DNA from: Leptasterias polaris
Taxonomy: Eukaryota; Echinodermata; Asteroidea; Forcipulatida; Asteriidae
Assembly: GCA_037783415.1 (NCBI GenBank)
Contig: JAZGTN010000009.1
Span: 13,764,001 to 13,828,000 of the forward strand
DNA: 64,000 bases
Reading direction: 5' to 3'
The notes under the pieces are model-generated. The model was not told the origin of the DNA. It did not search any database and saw nothing but the letters and a program-made list of their open reading frames with translations. Position numbers and translations under genes: made by a program. Below are positions 1-12,666 of the stretch, in pieces. Position 1 is the stretch's first letter, and each line of letters opens with the position of its first letter.

Positions 1-242
1 GGGTCAAGTATTGACGGGCACAGCAGCTTTCCGCCATCTTGGCCTAACTTCCGAGCGGCCTTAGTAAAACTACTAGCCACTTGCAACGGGGCTCAAGTAC
101 CTTAGCCGGTTGCAAGGGGGAAAACTCCCCCATCAAGAGAGCGCGATTTCCCCCACTCTCTCATCATCGTCTCGTGGTGCACGCCGGATGCTGATGGGCT
201 TGATACTTCCAGTACTATAGGAATAAGAGTTAAAGACGAGGT

Positions 243-261
243 GGGGGGGGGGGGGGGGGGG
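243..261. repeat. Poly-G tract (19)
   Basis: An uninterrupted run of 19 G. It is one of eleven G or C runs of 11 or more bases in the window. Confidence 0.95.
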
Positions 262-350
262 TGAGCATTAACCATCAGTGACGTGTTTGATGGTTGCGAT
301 GGGTTACCGTACCACACCGATCAACGGGTTTTATCAATCCGTAGGAAGGA

Positions 351-388
351 CTTGTGTGACTGGGAAGGATTTGTGTGACTGGGAAGGT
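351..388. repeat. 19-bp tandem duplication
   Basis: Two adjacent 19-bp copies sharing the core TTGTGTGACTGGGAAGG and differing at the ends. Confidence 0.85.
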
Positions 389-2084
389 GCCGACGATTCA
401 ATCTGGCGATCGGCCCCCATGAGCTATAAGCTCACATCTTTAATAGTCAATCTTTGCTCTGACGATTTACATTATTATCATGGTTCTTAACCTATACGCC
501 GATTCTTGCTCTGTGCAGCTCGCCCACAGCCTTGCATTCTCTACATAAAAGCTTGTTGATGTGTGTGGTTTGAGATTCTGAAACGACTCTCTGTTCTCCC
601 TTGGAGATATGTTTTGTGTTTGAGGAAGAGTTGCATAACAGTTAATTAAGAAATAAATATTTCCCACCAAGCCGCAGCCTCATTAAACAAAAGTGAATAC
701 ACACAAATTAAACTCTGTGCTTCTATTATAGTCTGTTTCAAACACCAGCACTTGCAGAGCTGTTTGCAAAGCCCCCGAAATAAACATCAATTATTTATAT
801 CGCAGGACAAGATGGTGTATCCATTTTGTAACGATTTTTAGTTGCTAATAATTATCACAAATCGACTCAGTATCTTCATCTCATATTTGCATCATTTTTT
901 TTCTTCTTACGTTTCCCTTTTTTTCCGGGTTGGGGGAATAGCATCCACAAAGGCATCCCCTCCCATCTCATAACCACAAAATTTGAACGAATTTATTAAA
1001 CACCGGATAATAAGATTGAGAGAGCTCCAGCCTCTGGAAAACATTGATGTGTCGTGCCTTAACAGCACTCTTGACTCTTGAAATCATTTTACAGGATGCT
1101 TTCTAACATTACCACTTTTATAACAAGTAGGCTTTCGGATAAGAATTCCATGGTTGGTTTTTTTCTGGGGTCGCTACCAAAGTATTACTCTACATTTAAG
1201 ATTAAAACTATAATCACTGCATAATTTTTGATAAATACTGTGCATACAATGCATTAGGCCTAATGTGGTTATTATTTTTCTATAGAGGATATTGCAAGCA
1301 GCGTTTCTCTGTATGTTCATGAGTTAACTACAGCCCCAACTTCCTGAGTTTGTACACACTACCCATCGCAGAACAAACCTTAACTCATAGATCCATAAAG
1401 ATCGATGCAACATAAATGACAAGCTGTGAGCTAACGTTATCGGCACCAATCACGGGGAATTCCGTGTAAACACGAGGCGACAGCGGGCAGATGGTTACAA
1501 GCGAGCGGGCTACCGGGAGCTTTCTTCGGCGGGTGTGAGGGTGGACTGCGCGCTGGGGAATTCTTTTCCGGTGTCGTCCATGGTTACTGAATTTCAACAA
1601 CAAAACCAACAACAGACAGTTACAGAATGCATTCCATTATCAAGTCCAACCTAAAGAAAAGGTCGTAGTACTGTTCCATCTGAATAACGGGCAAAAGATA
1701 ACGTCATTATGACGTGGTCTGGCTCTTGTTGTTTTCTTCATTTTGAATTAGAGAGAAAACTACATTAAGAACTAACGGTACTTAAAATGATGGTTAGGTA
1801 ATAATACAGTGTAACCACTATAAGAAGGAATGTATTGATAAATCACACTTGATATGTTAAATGAAACTTAAACAAACTATTTATTTCCGAAGTGAACATC
1901 ATTTTTCTTGTATTGCAAAAAGTAGTTTGAATATTTCGATAATTAAATACCAAGATTCTTATAAAAAAATATAACTCTAAATAATTTAAAGTAGGCGTCG
2001 TGTGTCACACTTAAAAGTAAGGCTATAGATTGGTAAACACTCCAAAAATACTGACTATAAACCTATACACGGTTAGAAGCACTG

Positions 2085-2263
2085 CAATAGACCTTATGCA
2101 TTGACGTCACCAAGCCGCCATCTTAGAGGTAAACTGATAACGAAACAATGGAAACGCGCAGATTTGTACGCGCGGCGCACAGGACCGACCAATGAACATC
2201 TTCCTTTTGACCTCTAGGCGAGGGCGCCCTACTCAAATGACGTCATATGCATAAGGTCTATTG
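2085..2263. mobile_element. MITE with CRE-bearing terminal repeats
   Basis: A 179-bp element with about 25-bp inverted ends. Each end starts CAATAGACCTTATGCAT and carries TGACGTCA or the closely related TTGACGTCA on its inner side. It has no coding capacity. The target duplication is unclear. Confidence 0.75.
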
Positions 2264-2581
2264 TAGATAGTTTAAACTATTTTGAGAAAGGATTCCCAGT
2301 GAATTAATATGGTCTGGAAAATTGTTCACCCCAAGTTATTTGATCCTGAGAAACGATTCGTGCATGAATTGTTTCTCAGATTTCTGAGGGTTGGTGTCCG
2401 TTCGCGAATGCTGCGGCCAGAGATGCGGTTGGTACCCGCTCAGGTCACCTTTCTATTAAACGTGGACAGTGACTCGATTTATGTTGCTGTTTTCTCAGCA
2501 AGTGGACACTGTATTCAGCTGAAACTTTCACATGTGACTTTTTCTACTGTATATGTCTTTATAATTTTGCAAAAAATAAGT

Positions 2582-2640
2582 TAGTGGCCTGACGTTTCGA
2601 CCCTAGCAGAGTCTTTCTCGAAGGCTAAATGACAACACAC
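2582..2640 (-). mobile_element. Penelope-like tail fragment
   Basis: On the minus strand this about 60-bp block reads through GACTCTGCTAGGGTCGAAAC and then GTCAGGCCAC. It is nearly identical to the plus-strand block at 13303-13362, and part of it recurs at 29904. The CGAAACGTC ending is common at Penelope-like element termini. That family assignment is inference. Confidence 0.45.
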
Positions 2641-2836
2641 AACACACATACAAGCAGACAAGAGTTGCAAGAGTAGTCATTCACAAGTGGAAATACATGA
2701 ATACATGAATAATTTTGCATATAAATCAGAATTACGTTGACAGCAACCAATCTATGATCCAACTTGTAAGCATGGCCATCGCTATTGGATAACCATTTGC
2801 TTACGATCGAGATCATGCGCACTCTGTTACCTTGGC

Positions 2837-2979
2837 TCGATTTTACAAAGAGTTATAATTTATATTAATACGAATCAATCTTAACTGCCAATCAAAGTGT
2901 GATGTCACAATACAAATCACTACAATTGTAATACTGACAGCTCATCTTCAGATGAATCTTAGTGCTTTGTGAAATCAAG
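2837..2979. mobile_element. MITE, TTTCACAAAG family, copy 1
   Basis: Its ends are imperfect inverted repeats (TTTTACAAAG on the left, CTTTGTGAAA on the right). It shares its whole interior with 5715-5864, including GATGTCACAATACAA and TGATACTGACA-like segments. It is non-coding. Confidence 0.7.
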
Positions 2980-2985
2980 CCGACT

Positions 2986-5507
2986 TGTCTTTCTCTATGA
3001 CCTTTTCAGGTTAAACATAAATAATTTGTCAGTCAATATACTGATGAAAATGTAACGACGAGTTTTTATGCACACAGTGACACCAATAATGTCAGAGAAT
3101 TGCCTTTGTTTCACGCTATACTCATTACACATACGTTCACCGATCCCACAGTATATGAAAACCGGTCCATATGTGGCTTACGAAGAGACTCTGTAACACT
3201 GAAGTGCCGCTAGTGTTGTCTTGCCCTTGTCTACATGTAGGCATAGCGGACTAAATCACTTCTAATGCATGCATATTACGTTGAAACAGCTGTCGCGTAT
3301 TACTACCCGTCCACCTTGCTCATAAGGTATCCATATTTAACTAATAAATATGGCAATGTTTGCTAAACAGACGCGATAAGAACTGCGCTGGAGTGCTGCG
3401 AACACGCAAGATAGCGGCCGAAAAAAAGTAGAGGAGGGAAAAGGGGTAGTTGTGCTGAGCGCGCTAAAATGCTCTCCAAACTCGTCTGTGTGCTTTGGCT
3501 TTAAAGATAATTACAGCCGATGACTTTTGGCCTGCTTTTTCACATGGTGCTGAAATTCATGCCCAATTGGGTTATCTGGATTGATGGTATTGGTTGTAGC
3601 TTATGTTATAGGACCGTATGTATTTGGAGATATCACCCAACGCGGCGTTGATGAACGAGGTGATATGGCATCGTTCCGTTACAGCCACTCGTACGTTGTT
3701 GTAGAGAGGTTCGGGTCAAGCTATTTCCAACGTCTTTGTGAGTCGAGTTCCTACTCAAGAGAAAAAAGTCACCTCTCTCTTGTTTGATCTCAGCTAGTTT
3801 GCGCATAAGTTGGCTGCCCTTTTGAGGAAAACTCTAATTTCACAACAAAATGGTTCGATAATGCTATACCAATAAACATGATGAAGGGTGAATAGTGTGA
3901 AAATTAATTGAAATTGGGGATTCGGTGTTTGATTTGCCATTGTTTGTAACCACAAACGGAAACTAACATGCTGATCATTTAATTAAAAAATATATAATCA
4001 TAAATATAAAAAACACGAACAATAGCTTTGACAAACAAACGTCGTTCATTATGCTGTTAACGTCGCTTATTGTGATTCCAAGGAAAAATAGCCGGCTTTA
4101 TTTTCTCTAGCGAGTTGTCAAAGACTTGCATATCAAGAGAGCTTAATGAAAGTCAATTCGACGTGGTCAAGGTAGATTGCCAGGTTCACGACGAACGAAT
4201 TCGTATAATTTTGCTTCATTCTTTAGTCTTCCGTTCCACGCATCGATCTATGGCCACTGGCAGACCTTGTTTTCATTTTACTGTATTCTGCTGCCGTTCG
4301 CGCAGCTTGCGCGTGCGCACTGATGGCAAAAATACCACAGGATCGGAAGCTTTTTCACCTTCCCTGAGGCCTTTTTTTTTTCTTCAAAATGGCCGTGTTT
4401 GTGGTCGATACTAAAGCATGAACATAGAGGAGCGCCTGACGGGTGCAGCGAGCCAGGCAATTGCGATTCGCCCCTCGTCTTTACTTTGTTCGCCTACTCC
4501 GTGGAAATGGTCACATCGCAAAACAATTACGCACAGTTTTACACAGCACTGTAGCAAGATCGTTGTAAAGAAAATTTCACTCGGTCTGTAAGGAAATCTC
4601 GCCCTCCATGTCAATATTCACGTTGTTTAAAAGAAAACAAGAACACATTTTGGGGTATTTATTCATTTATATTATTGTTATTGTCATTTATGTATGTACT
4701 TGTTTTTAAAATTTATTTGTTAATATATTTTTTGGGGGGGAGTCAAAAGCGCAGCAATAGAAATATGGAGTCAGCGCAATGGGCGATGTATAAAGACACT
4801 CTCGACATTCTCGAAAACAAAACTCGAAAACCCCGTCTCTTCCCTAAAAGCTTTGACCATCTGTGCCCGTAGTTTAAGCTCATGTCACGGTCTCACCACT
4901 CACGGTCGTCTCTAGTGTATTTAACTTCTCATCCACTACTAATATCCCCCAATAAAAATCACCTAGGGACCCCTAACTCCACGGCTTAACTAGTCAAACG
5001 TGCACATCAGCGCTGGGCCTTACCTTTTTCTTCCCTTTTTAAATACAGAGTATCGAGGGAGCTATTGGAAGGGTTGCCTTTTTTTTCCTAGGAGGGACCA
5101 TCTGAGGCCCGTTGATTTGTTTTCTTCTTTTGTTTCTTCTTCGCGTATGATAAATGACCTTGTACTCGGGCGGGTCTGCAGAGCCCCGGGTTTGAGACCG
5201 CGGTGCCGGTGGCGTTCACGGATTTGGTTGAAATACTTGCGAGTTTCCGCAAAGGAAATAATTATAGACGGGTCCCCCTTGTTGTTTAAGAGTTCTGCGT
5301 CAACAAACGTTTCCCTTGTCTCTTACACAATACTTTGTTAATTTCCTGTCATTCAAAACAAGGCATAACCCATTTTCAGGTCACACAATGAAAAATTAGG
5401 CTTATATAATCTTACGGGTCTCTCTTTTGGACCGCGTGGAGAGGTGATATCTCTAAAAAGATGTTTTTTCCCGCAACTTTTCGAAAACGTGCTCCGGCCA
5501 TCCAAGT
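2986..5507. other. Non-genic stretch with one GC-rich island
   Basis: No exon is recognisable. An inverted pair CCATATTTA/TAAATATGG lies near 3330-3352. A GC-rich island around 4290-4480 is listed separately. The ORFs at 4115-4414 and 5000-5341 match no family I recognise and have low-complexity ends, so they are taken as chance. Confidence 0.55.
4290..4480. promoter_or_regulatory. GC-rich island with NRF1-like site
   Basis: At 4308-4319 the 12-mer TGCGCGTGCGCA differs by one base from the palindromic NRF1 consensus. A CAAAATGGCCG motif resembling a YY1 site follows at about 4386. The island is locally GC-rich in AT-rich surroundings. No attached exon was found, so function is inference only. 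Confidence 0.3.
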
Positions 5508-5600
5508 CTCCTGACGACAGCTAAATCACGTCAGTTGAAACGTCAATAAGACACAAAAACGCAGCTATTTTCAGAGCCATGCACCTCCTCTTTAAAGTTA
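5508..5600 (+). mobile_element. Penelope-like tail fragment
   Basis: It contains CTGACGA followed by GTTGAAACGTC, then TATTTTCAGAGCCA and CCTCCTCTTTA. The second half resembles the block at 50430-50480 (TCTTTTCAGAGCCA, CTCCTCC), so the two belong to one repeat family. Confidence 0.4.
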
Positions 5601-5714
5601 AAGTAAACATTGCTGTCGATAAACACTCATTCCGTAGCAGAACCTCTCTGCTCTCAACGGCACTCGCTGGCTTTCTTCTCGTAAACTCAACAGTGAAGTG
5701 TATTCAATAAATGA

Positions 5715-5864
5715 TGGACCTATTTCACAAAGATCTAAAATTGATCTTAACTGTGTATCAATCTGTATTGGTATAAGCAAAGTGAGATGTCACAATACAA
5801 GTCACTATGGTGATACTGACAACTCATCTTAAGATAAATCTTAGTGCTCTGTGAAATCGAACCC
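5715..5864. mobile_element. MITE, TTTCACAAAG family, copy 2
   Basis: It begins TTTCACAAAGATCTAAA and ends with CTCTGTGAAATCG. It is homologous over its full length to 2837-2979. Its termini are better preserved than in copy 1. Confidence 0.75.
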
Positions 5865-5866
5865 AG

Positions 5867-7298
5867 TCACACCATGTAGTAATTTTGCTGAATGCTAATA
5901 ATTCTAAACTATTTTTTTATGTCTTATGTTGCATTGAAATGCTGTAATATGGTGTTACCATAAATTTTCCTGCGAATTTAGAAATAAATATGTTTAGTTG
6001 CGTCCGAACGAATTTTCCCCCTTCTTTTTCACAAACCAATATTAACAATCCTTTGGAAGGTAGGCCTATTTGAAAGTATCTTATCTACGATTATGCTGAG
6101 TTTGGTTTCGCTAAACTCTTATCCAGTACTTTTAATCAATATTAATATTGTGCCGAAAATTGCTTTTTATTTGCCTGTTACCATTGGCATTAATGTATGG
6201 TAATACCATACATTTTTAGACAGTTTATAAGTCATTGTGTTTCAATGAAAATTAATGCACATCTTTTTCGATCTGTCAAAGCTCATGTCAATAAATACCA
6301 GAATAAGATCGAGTCTTTACGGGCCCAATCTGCGATGATGCGCGCTGACATATGAACAATAATGAACGAATGCTCCCTCGGGATTTTAACAAACTGCAGC
6401 ATTTTGCCGTCGTGAATTTGTCATGGCCGCCTGCTCCCCGGCCGGTGTCTGATGCAGATGGGTGATCTGTGGTACGGAGAAGACTTCCTTAAAATCACAA
6501 CCGCTTGGTCTATGGGAGCGGGGATAGAGTGGAGGGGGCAGGGAGCGAGTGGCTGTCCCTAAAAAAAATCTCGGCTCGGATTTAGAGAGCTATTCGGGGG
6601 CGCTGGTGCAGTAAATGCGCTCACTTCGCCCGTAGTTAAGATGCGTCCACAGAGAGCAGAACTTCCTGTACGTTAGCTATTATCGCTTCCTCTCCGGAGC
6701 GTAAAAGCCGGCCACTTAACAACCCCATGTCCCAGGCATTTGTCTCGAAAAGAAACGCTGCAATTTTCCCCCCTCATAATGTATAGGGATCTTTTCTCTC
6801 TTTTTACTTACCCCAGAATTCGCGGGACCCCTCGCGGAGTGTGGCGCCACTCGGAGGTGACTTTTTTCCTTCTGCGTGACACTGTACAGTTTTACTCGGT
6901 GAAACTCAAGTCCGAATGGCTTGCGGGATTCAGTTTTGTGCGTGTGCTGTTCGTGCTTTTGTTCGCTCAATCAATTGCCAGGAGTTGTCATAGATATTCC
7001 ATGTGGGGAAAAGGAAAATAAAGGAACAAAAGTTAGTTCGGAAATCAACAGGGGAAACGGTCAGGCATCCCTACAAATTACACTGTATCCTCATTTTATT
7101 TGAATTACACACGGGTTTGAGTCAATAGGATAATGATTGGTGTCGGTTTACTTGCGTCTCTCTGTACTTTCTCAAATAATTGAAACAAACCATTCTTTGC
7201 GACGACTCGTTGCCAATTGAGAGCTCAGTGTGCCAAAATATAACCCCTTACCCCATTAATAGGCACTTTTGTCACTACTTTTTATTCACCTTGTGCAG
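5867..7298. other. Upstream intron of the ETS gene, with GC-rich segment
   Basis: Up to about 6290 this is AT-rich with nothing recognisable. From 6291 to 6720 it is GC-rich and contains ACTTCCTGTA at 6661-6670, which is an ETS core (GGAA) on the minus strand, and ACTTCCTT near 6482. The stretch ends at the AG acceptor at 7297-7298. An enhancer bound by ETS factors is possible but unproven. Confidence 0.4.
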
Positions 7299-7364
7299 GT
7301 TTTACCCAGACAACGACATCAGTCCCGAAGCCTGGCATTGAGCCCACTACTCAGATCAGACCAG
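7299..7364 (+). CDS. ERG/FLI1-type ETS factor, 66-nt internal exon
   Basis: A short exon between a TTGTGCAG acceptor and a GTAACG donor. It starts with two bases of a split codon and ends with one, so it is symmetric (phase 1-1). It encodes FTQTTTSVPKPGIEPTTQIRP and then begins the Asp codon completed by the next exon. In vertebrate ERG and FLI1 the equivalent Ser/Thr/Pro-rich segment (with a TVPK stretch) lies just before DPYQ, and an exon of nearly this size sits there. No domain lies in this exon. It is a linker between the N-terminal Pointed region and the ETS domain. The match of residues, phase and downstream neighbour makes the call good despite the short length. The preceding exon was not found in the window. 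Confidence 0.72.
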
Positions 7365-8497
7365 GTAACGTTAACAATCCATGAAACTTACACACACAAT
7401 ACGGTATCAATTTGAGGCTAAGGCAGGGTCAAATTAGCGGCTTTGGCTAAAGGGTCTTACTAAGGCAGGCTCAATGCATGTTCTTGAGGCAATGCAGCCG
7501 TAGCCGCTTATTCGGAAACGGCCATAGCGTAACTGGAATCAATCTGGCCTCCATGTATGTCTTGCATGGACAAAATGCATGTTTACCGTCAAGAACCGTC
7601 ATATTGATGCCTACACTGCTTCATACCCTAAGGCTCAACCGCTTTCGATTTTTTAGAGGCCACCATGCCCGCGAAACAAAACTTCGGTTTTGTATGGCCA
7701 TTAACACCCTTGCGCTGTATTCCTCTCCCCGTTGCGTACACCCCTCCCCATTGGTCGACTCTCTCGCCCCTCTTTGTGGCAACCCTTCCCCGGTGTTCTC
7801 GTGTCGTCTATTGATTATCAGCATTCTTATTTCCACCCTTTCCGTCCTTCCTTCCTTCCATTTAATTTCCTCCGCGTGGTTTGCCGCAGAGCGGTGAAAC
7901 TACTGCGTCTCTCTTCTCATTGACTCACTGCCCTACATTGCAGTGAAATATAACCAACACTCTATGCTGTGTAAATGATACATGAACAATGCCACAGTTT
8001 TAATCAAATTCTTGCAGTTTAAACACCAGGTGGCTAGAAGACTCACCTTCAAGTGGATTAAATTTTCTTCAACGTGTGTCCAAAGAATGACGTCAGCTCT
8101 TTTTTCCAACATGGCGCTTGACTTATTATAAAGTCAAACAATACGCCTCAGAAGTTGCTTTGTGACCAACGCAGAATCACCTTTTTGAAAACAAGATCTT
8201 TGAAGACTTTGTTCTTAAACAGTTAACTCGTCATCAGTCTTCATCAGTCTTTTCTGAAATTTTGGGGAAATGAGGTAAAAGGAGCCGCATTCCAAATATT
8301 GGTACCCCAAAAGTGTATCGATACAGCCTGCCTTACTCGTGATTGAAGGTAAATTCATGCAGACGCAGTTTATCATCGAATGTCTGTATGTTGATATTGT
8401 TTTGTCTTTTGGTTTTATTTATTTTGATTTTTTGTCTTTTGATTTTGTGGCTAGTTCTTCTTATTCCTTTTCTTCCTATTCTTGTCTCTTTTGTGAA

Positions 8498-8516
8498 GGG
8501 GGGGGGGGGGGGGGGG
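8498..8516. repeat. Poly-G tract (19)
   Basis: An uninterrupted run of 19 G inside the ETS-gene intron, preceded by pyrimidine-rich low-complexity sequence. Confidence 0.95.
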
Positions 8517-10860
8517 ATTCGTGTTCTTTCCCCCATTTGATTGGGGTTTTTTTGGTGTCGGAGGAGTCCTACATTCCGCGGTCGCTGCTCCTTAACTTGA
8601 GAGTGTTAGGTTCCAACCACTTCCAAAGAGTGTCTGACTCCTTCGGCACCTTGCCTAGTTGGAGGGGGTGGGCGTGGGTTTTGTCACTTCTGGCGAGGGA
8701 TACCCCCAATTTGTTTTTCCCTGTTATGTCTTTTGTCTTAATGCTCATACTGTTTATTGTTAACAACGTTATTTCCCAGTCATTTTGTAAACAATTATAA
8801 ATCGTTTTGAATAAAGATGTCATTAAAAGTCAGTCTTCCTATTCTTATTCTTCCTTTTTTCATTTTTTTCTTCTTATTATTCTTCTACCTCATGCCTTCC
8901 TCCTGAGTACTAAGGATTGACGTTTTTCTATTCCTCCAACTCCCTTTGTTTCTCCTGAATTCACTCATCCTTACTGTCTCTGATTGCCCCCCCCCCCCCC
9001 CCAATCCCTCTCAGCTCTCCCGCGCTCATCCTCACCCAAACTCCTCGCAAATTGATTTCAAAGGTCACTAATGGAATTCAGTAACACCAACAACACAAGA
9101 GCACATTGTGCGAGAGAGAGCCTCTGCGTGTGCCACATAGCAGTTAAGTGCTGACGTGCAACCCTTGTAATGCACGCGCTCAGTACCCCGCTAATGCCTT
9201 GAGTTCCACGGCGAGTGTACGGAGTCCAGCACTCGCCGAAGTCTCGCTGCTTTTTTATGCGGTTTCGGTTTTTTATTCACGCGTATTAAGCGTTGCGTTA
9301 TTACATACACCTGGTTAACTCTGCATACACTGGAGAGGCTTTTCCTCAATCTACTTTTAAGCCCAAATCCTTCCGAATAGCGATTTTATTCCCTTTGTGC
9401 TGCATAAACAGACTGACAGTAATTCGGTACGGATTTTCTACAAAAGGGAAACAGAAGAAGGAAAAAGAAATAATACGGACAATGAATGGCGTGCATTACA
9501 AAGTCTCGTCACTGTCAAGTTTCACAATAAATGGTACAAAGAAATTCTTTAGGAAGTATGGTTTCTGCAACCAAGGGCCAGTCTTTCTCAAGCAATCTTT
9601 TTATTTGGATAAAAGCCCCCCTAGGTAGCAGCCTCAGTACCATGGGCAGCGCGCCGTATCGATACCTCTAGTCACTAACCCCTAGTAGGGATGTGCTGAA
9701 AAACACTGTTTTGCTCTAAAAAATTACTGTTTTGCGCGCATGCTTGTTAAATAAATTTTCACATTTTCACATTTAAATAGAAAGTTCAATAAGTCATTCA
9801 TGATCTGACCTATCTCATCAATACTGGGCACTAAAAGTATAACTACAAGAAAATGTGAACTGAATGTCAATGTGAATATCGATGTAAATGGGAAAAGGTA
9901 ATGAACACATAAAAACACCAAGTTACATTGAAATGGATTTGCAAAAAGCCACTTAATGCAAGATGGATTGATGGGGGTCTGTTCACGAGACATGTAGGTG
10001 CCGTTTTACTGACTGTGCTACCCGAACCCTTCTTTCCTCTTTCCTTATTCGGTGTTAAACCCATTCTCTGGCCCGTAGTCTCTGTTCGTGGCCTACTAAA
10101 ACCAATGCATTGTTTCCATAAGCATTATCTTACCCAAGACCACAAAACCCACACCAATTTCTTTCACCGGATCACAATCCCTCAATGCCATTGTTAACGT
10201 TTTCCCATCCAAATCCGAGGCTATCGCCTCTAATTTTGTTTTTCAAAAGAAGCACTTATCTCTTCCTAAGCCGAAACAAACTGCTCCGTTCGCCACCTTT
10301 TCCACCAGTCTCCTCTTTTGCCTCCCCGTCCATTCCAAAGCTCCCATCATCTACGTGACAACGTTCCCCTAACGGATCGATTCGTCTTTGTTCTGCATCT
10401 TCGCTATTGGTCACAAACCTCCCCTGAGACCACAAGACAAATATTTGCTTACGTTTGCAAGACAGTTTTAAGCCACGGATCTAAACCCACTTTTGGCACG
10501 TGGGCAACTTGGACACTGGCGCGTGGCACTTTCTTTTGTTTCCCGGCGAAACGCCTTCAAGAACGGAGCCATTGTTAATGGGATTACTTCCCTTCAAGTT
10601 TAAAAAGAAAGGGGATTAGTTTGCTAATCCCTAATCCACATAGCAAACAAGGAAGCTGTGGGAATTTTGGGTGAAATGGTTCCCACTTCTCGAACACTAC
10701 ATAAACGAAACGACTAGTGACAGTAGCACGTTCAGTTCAACTGGTGGCATTTTACCAAAACAAACTGAGCAGTAAACACTTCCAATAAAACCCGTCTGAT
10801 CACAATTTACTATCGCAAATAAAAGTGCACCGTTTCTCTTTGTGGTCACTTTAACACTGC

Positions 10861-10900
10861 CGGATTTGTTAAAACCTAGCCGGATTTGTTAAAACCTAGC
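10861..10900. repeat. Perfect 20-bp tandem duplication
   Basis: Two identical copies of CGGATTTGTTAAAACCTAGC, abutting. They lie 160 bp upstream of the 48-nt exon. Confidence 0.95.
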
Positions 10901-11060
10901 TTGATTGTAACGAGCAGTTACTGTTTATTCTCCTTTCGTCTGTTCGAGACGTTCGGAAGATTTGTATTTGTCGTCAAACTTCAACCAGTGTGTGAGTTTT
11001 CTTTTCTTCGAGACACGGGATTCAACAGTAAACGGCTATGCTCTTATTCTCTGTTTCCAG

Positions 11061-11108
11061 ATCCATACCAAGTCTTCGGTCCCACCAGCAGAACACTTGC
11101 CAATCCAG
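11061..11108 (+). CDS. ERG/FLI1-type ETS factor, 48-nt internal exon
   Basis: An exon of exactly 48 nt between a CTGTTTCCAG acceptor and a GTAAAT donor, symmetric phase 1-1. With the flanking split codons it encodes DPYQVFGPTSRTLANPG. Vertebrate ERG/FLI1 has DPYQ-L-GPTSSRLANPG at the same place, immediately before the ETS domain, and there too it is encoded by a 48-nt exon. This is a strong subfamily marker, since other ETS groups lack it. Its size permits in-frame exon skipping. Sequence, length and phase together make this call firm. Confidence 0.88.
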
Positions 11109-11604
11109 GTAAATACAATTCATTTGTTTTCATGACTTTTTTAATTTGTCTTGTTTCTTTCCTGCTTGCCATATTGCTTATTGTCTGTCTAACGTCAGTG
11201 CATTTTGAAATAAACCGGAAGTCAGTTGAAGTCAGCTTTAAAATCAAGGAGCTGCAGAGAAAACACAAGAAGAACAGTTGAAAAAGTTATTAAACTTACT
11301 TATTGTAAAGCTTTCTGGTGGTAACAAATTGTGAATACTTGATCTCCGAGAAGTTTAATTTTGGGTTGGACGAAGAAAAATGAATAGAGTGGGAATGCCG
11401 GGTTTGAACTAACGACTCCCGGATTAACGAAATGTCAAGACACGGGCTGTAAGTGTATTCTTCAAATGCGCATGATGTATCCGGTATTGATAATCGATTT
11501 TACTGTTCGTAAAGAAAAAATCAATGTTGTTGACAGTATGTCTCGGTTGTCGAAAAGAAAATTTGTATCATTTCCTTTACCAAAACAAAATCAAATATAT
11601 AGGG

Positions 11605-11835
11605 GGGCTGTCGGGTTGGCGTAGTGGTCTCTTTCCTCGCCTTCCACCTCTAACACCCCGGTTCGAATCCCGCTGGTGGCACTATGTAGATTGGGTTTCA
11701 GTCCCTACCTGATTGCGTGGGTTTTCTCATTATGTCCTCCCACAACTAAAACTGAAACTTCCTTCCGTATCTTCTCCCCGTGGGGTTCTTGGCTAGTATA
11801 GTGATTAAGTTTGTTTTTCTGAGAACAAGAACAAA
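11605..11835 (+). mobile_element. tRNA-derived SINE, short type
   Basis: It has a box A-like TTGGCGTAGTGGTCT and a box B GGTTCGAATCC about 45 bp later, which is the internal Pol III promoter layout. A unique tail runs through TTTCAGTCCCTACCTGATT. It is a different family from the 12.7-kb SINE. Confidence 0.65.
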
Positions 11836-12666
11836 ATTTTTAAATAAGAATATGACTAATAAGTTTCAAAGGTCCAAGATTCGCGTTAATAACGCATCCA
11901 TGGGTGTATTTTTTTTATAACTTAATGCGCTGTATTTTCAATGCCTTGTTTCAGGCACGAGTCTCTCACACGCAAAAATTTACTTCCAGTATGAAAAAAT
12001 GAAATTCTTACGGATTGACCTATGACCGGTTTGAAAAGACAAAGTTTCAGTAATGAAGTTCATGTTTGAAAGCAAACACAAGTTTAATCAAAGATCTAAA
12101 GCGTGTGCCTCGTGTTAATAAATTACTAGACACAAACGGGTGCGGGCTACGAAATTCCCGCATCCTCACGTTTGGTTTGCTAACGGGAAGCGAGTCGCAT
12201 TCAGACAAAAACAAAATGAGGAAAATATCTTCAAAACTCAGCGAACATTTTGGCGGCAAGTGAGGAAGGAAAGGCCTTGTTCGACGGAATCACGGCCGGT
12301 TAGTTTATAATGTTTGTCAAGCGACAAGGGGGCCTCGGGTATGGTGCGGCACGCTGCAATAAGCCCACACAATTGTTCGGTTTGCAATAACCCAAGGAAG
12401 AATTTCCGGGGAACTTGTACATATTTTGGTTAAAATTAGTCTGGAGCTGGAACAGGGGGATTTTTTTTTTAATATGTAGAATTTAAACTCAACGGATTCT
12501 TGTCTCGGTGACAGCTAAGTTAAAAAGTGTACAACCCAAAGGGTTTCTTTACTAAATTGAAGTAGTGGTTTAATTAATCTAGAAATGCTAGCTGGAAGAA
12601 CTTCAGCACAATGCAGTGGAAAGTTTAGCTTAATATCAACCCATGACATTATATTAGATATTGGAA

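Larger units (their letters stand above)
1..2084. other. Non-genic stretch
   Basis: No convincing exon was found on either strand. The first 420 bases are relatively GC-rich and hold a long G run and a short tandem duplication, listed separately. The rest is AT-rich single-copy-looking DNA. Upstream exons of the ETS gene could be hidden here if short, but no Pointed-domain reading frame is seen. Confidence 0.6.
7365..11060 (+). other. Intron of the ETS gene
   Basis: About 3.7 kb between the 66-nt and 48-nt exons. It holds a 19-base G run (8498-8516), a 16-base C run (8987-9002), TTTTGTCTTTTG-type low complexity (8395-8460) and a 20-bp tandem duplication (10861-10900). No further exon is visible. 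Confidence 0.7.

Noticed and set aside
7478..7897. 139-codon plus-strand ORF just after the 66-nt ETS exon
   Set aside because: It lies inside the intron with no homology. Its C-rich tail is low complexity.
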